Source: Oscillospiraceae bacterium
Lineage (GTDB): Bacteria > Bacillota > Clostridia > Oscillospirales > Ruminococcaceae
DNA length: 13,614 nucleotides
Direction: 5' to 3'
NCBI GenBank assembly: GCA_014796735.1
Contig: JAAVIG010000036.1
Location: 1 to 13,614 of the forward strand
Shown here: positions 1-7,501 of the stretch, in pieces
Numbering within the stretch: position 1 is the stretch's first letter
How the letters are laid out: every line of letters begins with the position of its first letter
Notes under the pieces: generated by a model
What the model was told of the DNA's origin: nothing
Seen by the model: only the letters and a program-made list of their open reading frames with translations
Databases searched by the model: none
Program-made: the position numbers and the translations under genes

Positions 1-87
1 GCCCCGTTTATCACTCGGCTCAAAATGTTCCTTGTGACATCAGGGTACAATTAGACAATTTTATAATGTCTATTATAACACATCTTT
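1..87 (-). promoter_or_regulatory. Intergenic region after miaA with extended -10 and inverted repeat
   Basis: On the minus strand, TGTGTTATAATA (-10 hexamer at 72-77) matches the first twelve bases around the -10 of the mutS-operon promoter exactly. The best -35 at 17 bases is poor (TAGATT), but an extended -10 can act without a good -35. Immediately downstream is an inverted repeat, TAGACA at 67-72 with TGTCTA at 52-57 (minus-strand reading) and nine bases between, placed where a repressor would cover the start site. AAGGAAC near 28-34 might be a ribosome site for a gene outside the window; no start can be fixed. Nothing else is recognisable here. Confidence 0.4.
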
Positions 88-1041
88 TTAAAAAAATCTA
101 TATCTTTTCACTAAATTTTCAGCGATTTCCGAAATTTTTTCGCCGCTGATCCCATTGTCCGCTTTTATTTTGTTTAATCCCTCCGTTTTGTTGAACCATG
201 TAAGCTGTCTTTTGGCATAATTGCGGGTAGCCTGCTTTAATCTTTCAACGCACTCCGAAAGCTCCTTTTCACCGTCAAGATAAGGCTTAAGCTCCTTGTA
301 GCCGATAGCCTGCGCCGCCGTAACATAGTCGGTGTGTGTAAAAAACTCCCTTGCTTCATCTATAAGCCCTCTTTCAAGCATAACGTCAACTCTGCGGTCT
401 ATCCTGCCGTACAAAACCTCTCTGGGATAATCGGGCATTATAAAGCAAGCGTCATAAGGGCTTTCCTCAAGACGGCTTTTCTCCTGCGCGCTGCTTATAG
501 TGCCGCCGCTTAAATGAAACACCTCCAAGGCTCTTATAACGCGGTTTACGTTATTCGGGTGCAGCCTCTCCGCCGTTTTGGGGTCAATCTCCTTAAGCCT
601 TTCCCAAAGCGCGTTATTCCCGTTTTTATCGGCAAATTCCCGCATTTCTTCCCTGAACTTCAAGTCGCTTCCCGTATCGTCAAACTTGATATTGTTAACA
701 AGAGAGGAAATATAAAGCCCCGTGCCGCCCACGATTATCGGCAGCTTTCCCCTGCCGTGAATATCGTTCACACACTTACGGGCAAGCTCCACATAGTCCG
801 CCACCGAAAAAGCCTTGTCCGGCGGCAGGAAGTCCATTAAATGATGCGGTATTCCGCCCTTTTCCTCATTCGAGGGCTTAGCGGAGGCAATATCCATTCC
901 CTTGTATATCTGCATGGAATCGGCGGAAATTATTTCCCCGTCCGCTTCCTGCGCAAGCCTTACTCCCAGCTCAGTTTTCCCCGACGCGGTAGGGCCGCAC
1001 ACCACCGCGATATATATTTTTTCGTTATTTTCTTTGTTCAC
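88..1041 (-). CDS. miaA: tRNA dimethylallyltransferase
   Basis: MiaA adds a dimethylallyl group to N6 of A37 in tRNAs reading codons that start with U, the first step towards ms2i6A. The 317-residue length is normal. The P-loop is CGPTASGKT (15-23), followed by the substrate motif ISADSMQIYKGMDIASAKP (38-56). GGTGLY is at 105-110, and AAQAIGYKEL and NYAKRQLTWFNK near the C terminus are family blocks. The start is GTG, overlapping the mutL stop by three bases as GTGA. There is no strong ribosome site of its own, so translation is likely coupled to mutL. No GC-rich terminator follows; instead an AT-rich region with a second promoter-like site appears within 20 bases of the stop. Confidence 0.97.
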   Translation of the reverse strand: MNKENNEKIYIAVVCGPTASGKTELGVRLAQEADGEIISADSMQIYKGMDIASAKPSNEEKGGIPHHLMDFLPPDKAFSVADYVELARKCVNDIHGRGKLPIIVGGTGLYISSLVNNIKFDDTGSDLKFREEMREFADKNGNNALWERLKEIDPKTAERLHPNNVNRVIRALEVFHLSGGTISSAQEKSRLEESPYDACFIMPDYPREVLYGRIDRRVDVMLERGLIDEAREFFTHTDYVTAAQAIGYKELKPYLDGEKELSECVERLKQATRNYAKRQLTWFNKTEGLNKIKADNGISGEKISEIAENLVKRYRFF

Positions 1042-2957
1042 TGTATACGCCCGAAATTCCTTTCGATATTATACTTTGACATGGTGGTAATTATGGGTCT
1101 CCCGTGAGGGCAGTAGCGTATCGAGTTATCCTCCCAGACGCGGTTTGCGAGTATTTCAAGCTCCTTCGGAGAGGTAGGCTCGTTTGCCTTTATCGCGCCC
1201 TTGCAGGCTACTGTATGCAAAACATCGTCAAAAAGCAGTCCCTCTATATCGTCGCCGCCTTTCAGCAGCACCGCCGATATTTTCTGCAAGGTATCCTCGG
1301 GAGACAAATCGGTGAGCAGAGACGGAAAAGCGGTTATCTCCGCCTCGTTTTCGGACTTGAAAAACAGCTCTATCCCAAGGCTCTCCAAGTATTCCGCGTT
1401 ATCCGCAAGAGCGGTCATTTCTTCAAGAGACAAGGACAGGCGCACAGGCTCAGCAAGCAGCTGCCCGCTGCTCTCCAGATCCTTTTTTAACTGCTCAAAG
1501 CGTATTCTTTCATGCGCCGCGTGCTTGTCCATTAAAATCAGCTCGTCGCCGCACTCGCAGACTATGTATGTCTTGAAAAGCTCTCCGATAAATTTAAGAG
1601 AGGGCTTGTATTTTTCCTCAATAATCGGGTCGGGAGTCTGTACGCTTTTTTCCTCCTGCGAACCGGGACGGATAAAGCTTGACTTGTCTAAAAACTCGTA
1701 GCTTTTCGTCTCCGTCTTTGTCTCGGTTTTATCCTCAAAAACCTCCTGTATAAAAATGCTTTTGGGAGGTACCGGCTTGTAAATCGCCTTCGGACTGTTT
1801 AATTCATAAGGCTTGTTTTCGGGCTTTATCTTTTTTTCGGTGTTATATACCTTGCTTATCTGTACATTTTCAACGCCTCCCGAGACAATCTTTTCGGGCT
1901 TATTTTGGGCGGTATCGAAAGCGTATTTTTCGGCGGCGGTATCTTTGACCCCCACACGCATCTCCTTGCTGTTTTCCCCGTTTAATATACCGTTTTTGAC
2001 CGCAAGATATACCGTCTCAAAAATCATTTTTTCATCGGCAAACCGCACCTCTGTTTTTGAGGGGCTTACGTTAACGTCCACATCTCCCGCGGGCATTTCT
2101 ATATTAAGCACACAGGCGGGGAATTTGCCCACCATAACGCTGTTTCTGTACCCCTCCTCCAACGCCGCCATGCAGGTGGTATTCTTTACCGAACGCCCGT
2201 TGATGAAAAAATACTGCATCTGGCGGTTGGCTCTGCAAGCGTATGGAGTTGTGATATATCCGCTTACCCTGATATTGTTCTGACTGTAATCCACCTCAGT
2301 AAGACCTGCCGCAAACTGCTTTCCGAATACCGAATATATCACTGAATACAGCTTTCCGTCACCCGCGGTAACTCTGACGGTCTTGTTGTCCTTTATAAAC
2401 GAAAAAGCCACCTCCGGATAGCTTAAAGCTAACTTGTCCGCAACAGACTGAACGTAATTCGCTTCGGTGGAATCCTTTTTCAAAAATTTAAGCCTTGCGG
2501 GAGTATTAAAAAACAGCTCCCTCATTATTATCGTAGTGCCGTCGGGACAGCCCGTTTCCTCGTAAAGCGTTTCTTCTCCGCCCTCTATTTTATACGCGGT
2601 TCCCAGCTCGTCCTCGGCTCTTTTGGTCAGCACCTCGGTTTTTGTTACCGCCGCGACGGAAGCGAGAGCCTCTCCTCTGAAGCCCAGCGTTGAAATATTG
2701 TCAAGCTCCTCCGCCCGTGACAGCTTGCTTGTGGCATGCCGCAAAAAAGCGGTAGGCACTTCCCCGTACGCCATGCCGCAGCCGTCGTCGGTAACGCGCA
2801 TATAGGTAACGCCGCCGTTTTTTATCTCCACGGTAACTCTTTTTGCCCCCGCGTCTATCGCGTTTTCCACAAGCTCCTTAATAACGGACGCGGGACGTTC
2901 GATCACCTCGCCCGCCGCTATAAGCTCATAAACGCTTTTATCCAGTAGCTTGATCAT
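1038..2957 (-). CDS. mutL: DNA mismatch repair protein MutL with endonuclease motif
   Basis: MutL couples MutS to strand incision. The N-terminal GHKL ATPase has ELVENAIDAGA (Glu31 catalytic, Asn32 Mg-binding), DDGCGM (57-62), RHATSKL (73-79) and GFRGEAL (92-98). A linker of roughly 330-450 is variable and charged, with a small KTETKTETK repeat. The C-terminal dimerisation domain carries DKHAAHERIRFE (477-488), which fits the DQHA-x2-E-x4-E nuclease motif apart from Gln to Lys, and also ACKGAIKA (about 584-591) and CPHGRP (616-621). These are the metal-site motifs of nicking MutL, as expected in bacteria without MutH. The 639-residue length is usual. The start is ATG with GAAGGAAAGG upstream. 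The stop TGA overlaps the miaA GTG start (GTGA), indicating coupling. Confidence 0.98.
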   Translation of the reverse strand: MIKLLDKSVYELIAAGEVIERPASVIKELVENAIDAGAKRVTVEIKNGGVTYMRVTDDGCGMAYGEVPTAFLRHATSKLSRAEELDNISTLGFRGEALASVAAVTKTEVLTKRAEDELGTAYKIEGGEETLYEETGCPDGTTIIMRELFFNTPARLKFLKKDSTEANYVQSVADKLALSYPEVAFSFIKDNKTVRVTAGDGKLYSVIYSVFGKQFAAGLTEVDYSQNNIRVSGYITTPYACRANRQMQYFFINGRSVKNTTCMAALEEGYRNSVMVGKFPACVLNIEMPAGDVDVNVSPSKTEVRFADEKMIFETVYLAVKNGILNGENSKEMRVGVKDTAAEKYAFDTAQNKPEKIVSGGVENVQISKVYNTEKKIKPENKPYELNSPKAIYKPVPPKSIFIQEVFEDKTETKTETKSYEFLDKSSFIRPGSQEEKSVQTPDPIIEEKYKPSLKFIGELFKTYIVCECGDELILMDKHAAHERIRFEQLKKDLESSGQLLAEPVRLSLSLEEMTALADNAEYLESLGIELFFKSENEAEITAFPSLLTDLSPEDTLQKISAVLLKGGDDIEGLLFDDVLHTVACKGAIKANEPTSPKELEILANRVWEDNSIRYCPHGRPIITTMSKYNIERNFGRIQ

Positions 2958-3005
2958 TCCCGATACCTTTCCTTCTGCAACATTTCAAATTGACAATTTT
3001 TTGCC

Positions 3006-5606
3006 TTATACTAACTTTTTCATCTCTTCAAGCACCTGCCACGCCTCTCTTGGGGTCAGATCGTCCATATCCAGATTTTTCAGTCTTTGTATAACGTTGT
3101 TCTTGTTTATCTCCGAAAAATCGATCTGCATTTCTCCCTGCTTCTCGTCTTTAAGCCGCTTTTCAAGATCGATCTTGCTTTCGGCTTCCATTCCCGACAA
3201 CGCCGCTCTTGCCGCTTCGATTACCTTTTTCGGTAGTCCCGCAAGCTTAGCCACCTCTATACCGTAGCTGTCGTCGGTGCCGCCCTCTACTATCTTGTGC
3301 AGAAACTTGATGTCCTCGCCCTTTTTAACTACCGCAACGCTGAAATTCCTTATTCCCTCATTGCTGTTTTCAAGAGCTATAAGCTCGTGATAGTGAGTGG
3401 CAAACAGCGTTCTGCACCCAATATTTTTGCCGTTTATATATTCCGCCACCGCCTTTGCGATGCTGATGCCGTCAAAGGTGGAAGTACCTCTTCCTATCTC
3501 GTCCATTATAACAAGACTTTGCTTTGTAGCTCCCGACAATATCTCCGCCACCTCGTCCATTTCCACCATAAAGGTAGACTTGCCCGACGACAAGTCGTCG
3601 CTTGCACCGACTCTTGTGAATATCTTGTCAACTACGCCTATTCTTGCGTACTTAGCGGGAACAAAGCAGCCTATCTGCGCCATAAGCGTTATCAAAGCCA
3701 CCTGCCGCATATAAGTGGATTTACCCGCCATATTGGGGCCCGTTATCATCAAAAGGCGATTTTGCTTTAAGTCAAGGTAGGTATCATTGGGAGTAAAGGG
3801 AATATCGGGGAGTATTTTTTCAACAACGGGATGTCTTCCTCCCTTTATCTCAATAACGCTGTCAAGCGTTATATCGGGCTTAACGTAATTGTTTTCGACC
3901 GCCGTCTGCGCGAAGCCCGCCAGCACGTCTATTTCCGCAATGCCTTCCGCCGTCCTCAGCACCGCTTCCATTCTTTCGGAAATAAAATGTCTTATCTCCG
4001 CGAATATCTGCGCTTCAAGTTTAATTATCCTCTCCCCCGCCGTCAGCATTTCCCTTTCGATGTCCTTCAATTCCTCGGTAATATACCTTTCGCCGTTGGT
4101 CAGGGTCTGTTTTCTTATGTAGCTGTCGGGCACCTGTCCTATCTGCCCCTTGGATACCTCGATATAATATCCGAACACACGGTTAAAGCCTACCTTAAGT
4201 GTCTTTATCCCCGTTGCCTGTCTTTCTCTTTCCTCTATTTTTTCAAGCAGGCTTTTTCCGCCGCCCGTAATGCTCCGTAACCTGTCCAGCTCCTCGTTGA
4301 AGCCGTCCTTTATATATCCTCCGTCACGGGTATTCAAGGGAAGCTCATCCGCCAAAGCGTTTTCCACCAAAGCGGTTATTTCCTCATGAGTGCTTATATT
4401 GCCGGAAAGCTTTTTTATCAAGGCACTGCCGAAAACACCCAAAGCTTCTTTAACTCTCGGCAGCTTCCCGCAGGTTTTTCCCAGTGAATATACGTCGCGG
4501 GGACTTGCCAGCTTGTAGGCGATTCTTGACATAAGCCTTTCGAGGTCGTATATTCCCTCCAAGCTTCCTCTTAACTCGCCGAGCCTTGACATATCGGTGG
4601 TAAGCTCCTCCACCGCGTCAAGCCGTTCAAGTATTTTCATCTGTTTCATAAGGGGCTGGCTTACGATCTGCTTAAGTCTGCGCTTTCCCAGTCCCGTTTT
4701 GGTCTTGTCCAGCACCCATATAAGAGAACCTCTGTACTCCCTGTTGCGCATGGTCTCGGTAAGCTCCAGATTCCTCCTTGCGGAAAGGTTAAGCTCCATA
4801 TAATCATTGCCGCCGTGAACGATAAACTTTACCGCCCTGTGGGTTTCGTTTTTATAGTTGGAATTTATGTAGTTGAAAAGAGCGTAAGCCGCCTTTTTGC
4901 AAAGCTCCATGCTGTCGGGAATATCTCCGCTGCCGTCACTCGCGAACTGCTCTTTCAGCGCGTCAACATTGTCGGGAGCGTATTTTTCGTCGGGCAAAAC
5001 GTCCGCCACGCAGTGGCTCAATTTTTCCTTTACAAAGGAATGAACCTCGGTAAAATCCAGAAACTTCTCGTTGAATAAAAGCTCTACGGGCATGTAGTTT
5101 CCTATTTCGCCGATCACGCCTTTTGACAGCTCGACTTTGTTTTTTCCGCTTTTCTGGATCAGATGTATTTCACCGGTGGAAACGTCCGCAAACACCATTC
5201 CGCAGCTTTTATCGTCGCATAAAAGGCAGAGTATATAATTATTCCTGCTTTCGTCAAGCATACCCTCCTCGATAACCGTACCGGGAGAAATTATCCTTAC
5301 CACCTCGCGCCGTACCAAGCCTTTTGTAAGCGACGGATCCTCCACCTGCTCGCAAATGGCGACTCTGTGCCCGTTGTCGATAAGCCGCTTTATATATGAA
5401 ACCGCCGAGTGATGCGGTACTCCGCACATGGGAACGCCCGCCCTTGATGTCAAGGCAAGCTCCAATTCCTTTGAGATATTTTCCGCGTCCTTGTAAAACA
5501 TCTCAAAAAAATCTCCCAGTCTGTAAAACAGTACATAGTTGGGATATTCGGACTTTATCTCCTGATACTGCGCAAGCATCGGGGTAGTCTTTTCTTCTTT
5601 TTCCAC
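3006..5606 (-). CDS. mutS: DNA mismatch repair protein MutS
   Basis: MutS finds mismatches and small loops and recruits MutL. The 866 residues cover the full domain set. The mismatch-reading Phe-x-Glu motif is Phe33-Phe34-Glu35 in YRLGDFFEMF. Walker A is ITGPNMAGKST (621-631), with the TRVGASDDLSSGKSTF signature (about 664-680), Walker B ending at Asp702-Glu703 in VIMDEIGRGTSTFDG, and the FATHYHEL His motif (about 735-742). QIDF (827-830) in the C-terminal linker resembles a beta-clamp binding peptide. The start is GTG at 5604-5606, chosen because the residues EKTTPMLAQY just after it align with the family N terminus; AAAGGCGG about ten bases upstream is a fair ribosome site. mutL follows after 48 bases. 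Confidence 0.98.
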   Translation of the reverse strand: MEKEEKTTPMLAQYQEIKSEYPNYVLFYRLGDFFEMFYKDAENISKELELALTSRAGVPMCGVPHHSAVSYIKRLIDNGHRVAICEQVEDPSLTKGLVRREVVRIISPGTVIEEGMLDESRNNYILCLLCDDKSCGMVFADVSTGEIHLIQKSGKNKVELSKGVIGEIGNYMPVELLFNEKFLDFTEVHSFVKEKLSHCVADVLPDEKYAPDNVDALKEQFASDGSGDIPDSMELCKKAAYALFNYINSNYKNETHRAVKFIVHGGNDYMELNLSARRNLELTETMRNREYRGSLIWVLDKTKTGLGKRRLKQIVSQPLMKQMKILERLDAVEELTTDMSRLGELRGSLEGIYDLERLMSRIAYKLASPRDVYSLGKTCGKLPRVKEALGVFGSALIKKLSGNISTHEEITALVENALADELPLNTRDGGYIKDGFNEELDRLRSITGGGKSLLEKIEERERQATGIKTLKVGFNRVFGYYIEVSKGQIGQVPDSYIRKQTLTNGERYITEELKDIEREMLTAGERIIKLEAQIFAEIRHFISERMEAVLRTAEGIAEIDVLAGFAQTAVENNYVKPDITLDSVIEIKGGRHPVVEKILPDIPFTPNDTYLDLKQNRLLMITGPNMAGKSTYMRQVALITLMAQIGCFVPAKYARIGVVDKIFTRVGASDDLSSGKSTFMVEMDEVAEILSGATKQSLVIMDEIGRGTSTFDGISIAKAVAEYINGKNIGCRTLFATHYHELIALENSNEGIRNFSVAVVKKGEDIKFLHKIVEGGTDDSYGIEVAKLAGLPKKVIEAARAALSGMEAESKIDLEKRLKDEKQGEMQIDFSEINKNNVIQRLKNLDMDDLTPREAWQVLEEMKKLV

Positions 5607-5636
5607 TTATTTTTCCGCCTTTTATTTTTTTATGGA

Positions 5637-5667
5637 GACACCGCACGGATATACTCCGTGCGGTATC
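5637..5667 (-). promoter_or_regulatory. 13-bp intercistronic hairpin between the YlbF-like gene and mutS
   Basis: In the transcript, GATACCGCACGGA (complement of 5655-5667) pairs with TCCGTGCGGTGTC (complement of 5637-5649) around the five-base loop GTATA, giving a 13-bp stem with one G-U wobble. It begins about 19 bases after the YlbF-like stop and ends about 30 bases before the mutS GTG. What follows on the minus strand is A-rich, not U-rich, so it is not an intrinsic terminator in that direction, and no plus-strand gene needs one. It may protect or separate the upstream message, or mark a processing site. That role is inference. Confidence 0.6.
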
Positions 5668-5686
5668 GACATATATTTTCTTATGA

Positions 5687-6097
5687 TCAGTGACAGCCGC
5701 CGCAGGTTGAGCAGTCGGAAGTGCAGCTGTGGCTGACCTGACAGGTATCGGGGTCTTCGCCGTCACAGCAGAGGGAAATAATACCCTGAACCTCCTGCAA
5801 AAGGTTGTCGAGAGCGTTTTTCATTATGGCGAAATTCGCCATATGCGCGTTGCCCATAACTCTTTCGTAGCACTCCTGAAGCTCCTTGTTGAGCCTTTCA
5901 ACCTTTTCCTTGTCCATGCTGTCCTCGGGCTTGTTCATTTCAAGCTGCAAATTTTCTCTTTTAAGATTAAATTCACCGATAAGCTGCTGTAAAGCCTCGT
6001 CCTTGTCGTTTTCGTTCTTGGCTTCAATATATCCCTTGTAGCGCTCGTCGTTCTGTATCGCTCTGCCAAGCTCTCTTGCCGCCTTAATAACGTCCAT
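5687..6097 (-). CDS. YlbF/YmcA (Ric)-family protein with cysteine-rich C-terminal tail
   Basis: The 136-residue protein begins with MDVIKAARELGRAIQNDERYKGY, typical of the helical YlbF/YmcA (RicF/RicA) family, and residues 1-105 look largely alpha-helical, with charged heptad-like stretches around 60-80. In Bacillus subtilis these proteins form a complex with YaaT (RicT) that adjusts RNase Y cleavage of operon mRNAs and binds iron-sulphur clusters. The tail here has seven cysteines (110, 111, 119, 125, 129, 132, 135). The C-x3-C-x2-C at 125-132 has, as I recall, the same spacing as the cluster ligands of RicA. Position directly before mutS matches ymcA (ricA) of Bacillus. The start is ATG with AAAGGAAG upstream, behind a consensus promoter. 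The family is secure; RicA orthology is an inference from synteny and the tail, so I give no symbol. Confidence 0.85.
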   Translation of the reverse strand: MDVIKAARELGRAIQNDERYKGYIEAKNENDKDEALQQLIGEFNLKRENLQLEMNKPEDSMDKEKVERLNKELQECYERVMGNAHMANFAIMKNALDNLLQEVQGIISLCCDGEDPDTCQVSHSCTSDCSTCGGCH

Positions 6098-6166
6098 TTT
6101 TATTATCTTCCTTTCTTTTTATCGGATCATATCCGCACAATGTATATTTTTAACCTATTTTAATTT

Positions 6167-6195
6167 ATTATAACACAGTACGCCGTTGATGTCAA
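6167..6195 (-). promoter_or_regulatory. Consensus sigma-A promoter for the ylbF-like/mutS/mutL/miaA operon
   Basis: On the minus strand the -35 is TTGACA (6190-6195) and the -10 is TATAAT (6167-6172), with exactly 17 bases between. The -10 is preceded by TGT, giving an extended -10 (TGTTATAAT). Both hexamers are perfect. The start site should fall near 6160, giving a leader of about 60 bases before the ATG at 6097. The leader contains a small CGGAT-ATG-ATCCG hairpin just before the ribosome site. Two nested dyads overlap the -35: GCCGTT/AACGGC (6182-6187 and 6198-6203) and GTTGA/TCAAC (6185-6189 and 6192-6196). They could be an operator. The promoter call is from the sequence; the operator is inference. 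Confidence 0.85.
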
Positions 6196-6200
6196 CAAAC

Positions 6201-6231
6201 GGCAAAAGCTTGTTTACAGAGCCTTTTTGCC
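6201..6231 (-). terminator. Weak candidate hairpin at the purD stop codon
   Basis: GGCAAAA-AG-GCT (complement of 6220-6231) can pair with AGCTTTTGCC (complement of 6201-6210), giving a 10-bp stem with a two-base bulge and a nine-base loop that contains the purD stop codon. It is followed only by GTTTGTTG, not a proper U-tract, so termination would be inefficient. Some read-through from the purine operon into the mutS operon is therefore plausible. It may also be a 3'-end stability structure. Confidence 0.3.
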
Positions 6232-7494
6232 AATATCCGTGCGGTAATGCGCTTTCTCAAATGTGATGCTCTTTACCGCCGCGTAGGATTTATCGAGAGC
6301 CTCTTTTAAGGTGTCGGCAGTGGAGGTAACGCCCAAAACTCTGCCACCCGCGGTCAAAAACTTACCGTTATCGAGCTTTGTTCCCGCATGGTAAACATAA
6401 GCGTCCGTATCATCAGCAACGCACTGCCCCTTTTCGTCCAGTCCGCCTATCTCCTTACCCGTTTCGTACTTTTCGGGATAACCTCCGCTTGCCATAACAA
6501 CACAGGCGCAAGCCTTATCGCTCCACTTAACCTCCAGCTCGGCAAGCCTTTCCTCCCATATTGCCTCCATAATGTCAACGAGATCGGTTTCAAGCAGGGG
6601 CAAAACCACCTGTGTTTCGGGATCGCCGAAACGGCAGTTGTACTCTATTACCTTTGCGCCCTTAGGTGTAAGCATCAGACCGAAGTACAGGCAGCCTTTA
6701 AAGGGTCTTCCCTCTTTTTCCATTGCCTTAATGGTGGGGAGGAATATTTTTTCCATGCACTCCGCCTGTTTTTCGGGAGTATACAAAGGATTGGGGGCAA
6801 TTGTACCCATGCCGCCCGTATTCAAGCCCTTGTCATTGTCATAAGCCCGCTTGTGATCCATTGAGCTTATCATGGGCTTTACGGTTTTTCCATCGGTGAA
6901 AGCAAGCACCGTCACCTCGGGGCCCGTTAAGTACTCCTCTATAACTATCTCACTGCCGCTCTTGCCGAATTTTCCGTCAAGGAGCATTGATTTTACCGCG
7001 TTTTCCGCCTGTTCAAAATCCTCGGCGATAATTACGCCCTTGCCCAAAGCCAAGCCGTCGCACTTGATAACGGCGGGATAGCTGTTTTTTTCTTTGATAT
7101 AAGCTATCGCCTTGTCCGCGTCGGTAAAGGTCTCGTACTCGGCGGTAGGGATTCCGTATTTTTTCATAAGAGCCTTTGAAAATACCTTGCTGCCCTCTAA
7201 AATAGCTGCGTTCGCTTTAGGACCGAAGGTTTTGAAGCCCGCTTCGTTCAGCTTGTCCACCATGCCCAAAACCAAAGGATCGTCGGGAGCTACAAAAACA
7301 TAATCGGGGTTCAGCTTTTTCGCAAGCTCAGTTATTCCTTCAATATCGGTAGCCTTTACGGGAAAACACTCCGCAAGGGTTGATATGCCGCCGTTTCCGG
7401 GAGCGGCATACAGCTTGTCAACTTGGGGAGAGCGGCTTAAAGCGGTAATTATCGCGTGCTCGCGTCCGCCGCCGCCTACTGTTAAAATTTTCAT
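6214..7494 (-). CDS. purD: Phosphoribosylamine-glycine ligase (GAR synthetase)
   Basis: PurD joins phosphoribosylamine and glycine with ATP to form GAR, the second purine step. The 426-residue length is normal. The N-terminal domain starts MKILTVGGGGREHA, with the glycine-rich loop at 7-10. The pattern usually written PEAPL is DDPLVLG here. The ATP-grasp domain shows PAVIKCDGLALGKGVII, VIEEYLTGPEVTVLAF, DNDKGLNTGGMGTIAPNP and VIEYNCRFGDPETQVVLP (metal-binding Glu and Asn). The C-terminal segment has VVMASGGYPEKY and TAGGRVLGVT. The start is ATG with AAGAAAGGAT inside the upstream methyltransferase 3' end. It is the last purine gene here. A consensus promoter for the next operon starts 19 bases after its stop. 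Confidence 0.98.
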   Translation of the reverse strand: MKILTVGGGGREHAIITALSRSPQVDKLYAAPGNGGISTLAECFPVKATDIEGITELAKKLNPDYVFVAPDDPLVLGMVDKLNEAGFKTFGPKANAAILEGSKVFSKALMKKYGIPTAEYETFTDADKAIAYIKEKNSYPAVIKCDGLALGKGVIIAEDFEQAENAVKSMLLDGKFGKSGSEIVIEEYLTGPEVTVLAFTDGKTVKPMISSMDHKRAYDNDKGLNTGGMGTIAPNPLYTPEKQAECMEKIFLPTIKAMEKEGRPFKGCLYFGLMLTPKGAKVIEYNCRFGDPETQVVLPLLETDLVDIMEAIWEERLAELEVKWSDKACACVVMASGGYPEKYETGKEIGGLDEKGQCVADDTDAYVYHAGTKLDNGKFLTAGGRVLGVTSTADTLKEALDKSYAAVKSITFEKAHYRTDIGKKAL

Positions 7495-7501
7495 ATAAAA
7501 T

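Noticed and set aside
1..45. A possible start of the next gene or riboswitch at the window edge
   Set aside because: AAGGAAC followed by TTG or GTG could begin a gene, and a short ATG frame ends after six codons, but too little sequence is present and I recognise no conserved RNA motif.
841..1107. Plus-strand reading frames here and throughout the window
   Set aside because: Each lies opposite a well-recognised minus-strand gene, shows no family motif and has low-complexity composition. They are antisense shadows.
2985..3000. Palindrome AAATTG-T-CAATTT in the mutS-mutL gap as a terminator or operator
   Set aside because: The one-base centre cannot form a hairpin loop, the sequence is AT-rich and easily arises by chance, and mutS and mutL are expected to be co-transcribed.
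5637..5667. An intrinsic terminator between the YlbF-like gene and mutS
   Set aside because: The stem is strong, but in the direction of transcription it is followed by an A-rich tract, not a U-tract, and mutS lacks its own clear promoter in the gap.
5503..5766. An 87-codon minus-strand frame spanning the mutS start and the end of the YlbF-like gene
   Set aside because: It runs out of frame through two secure genes and the hairpin between them, and its protein shows no recognisable motif.
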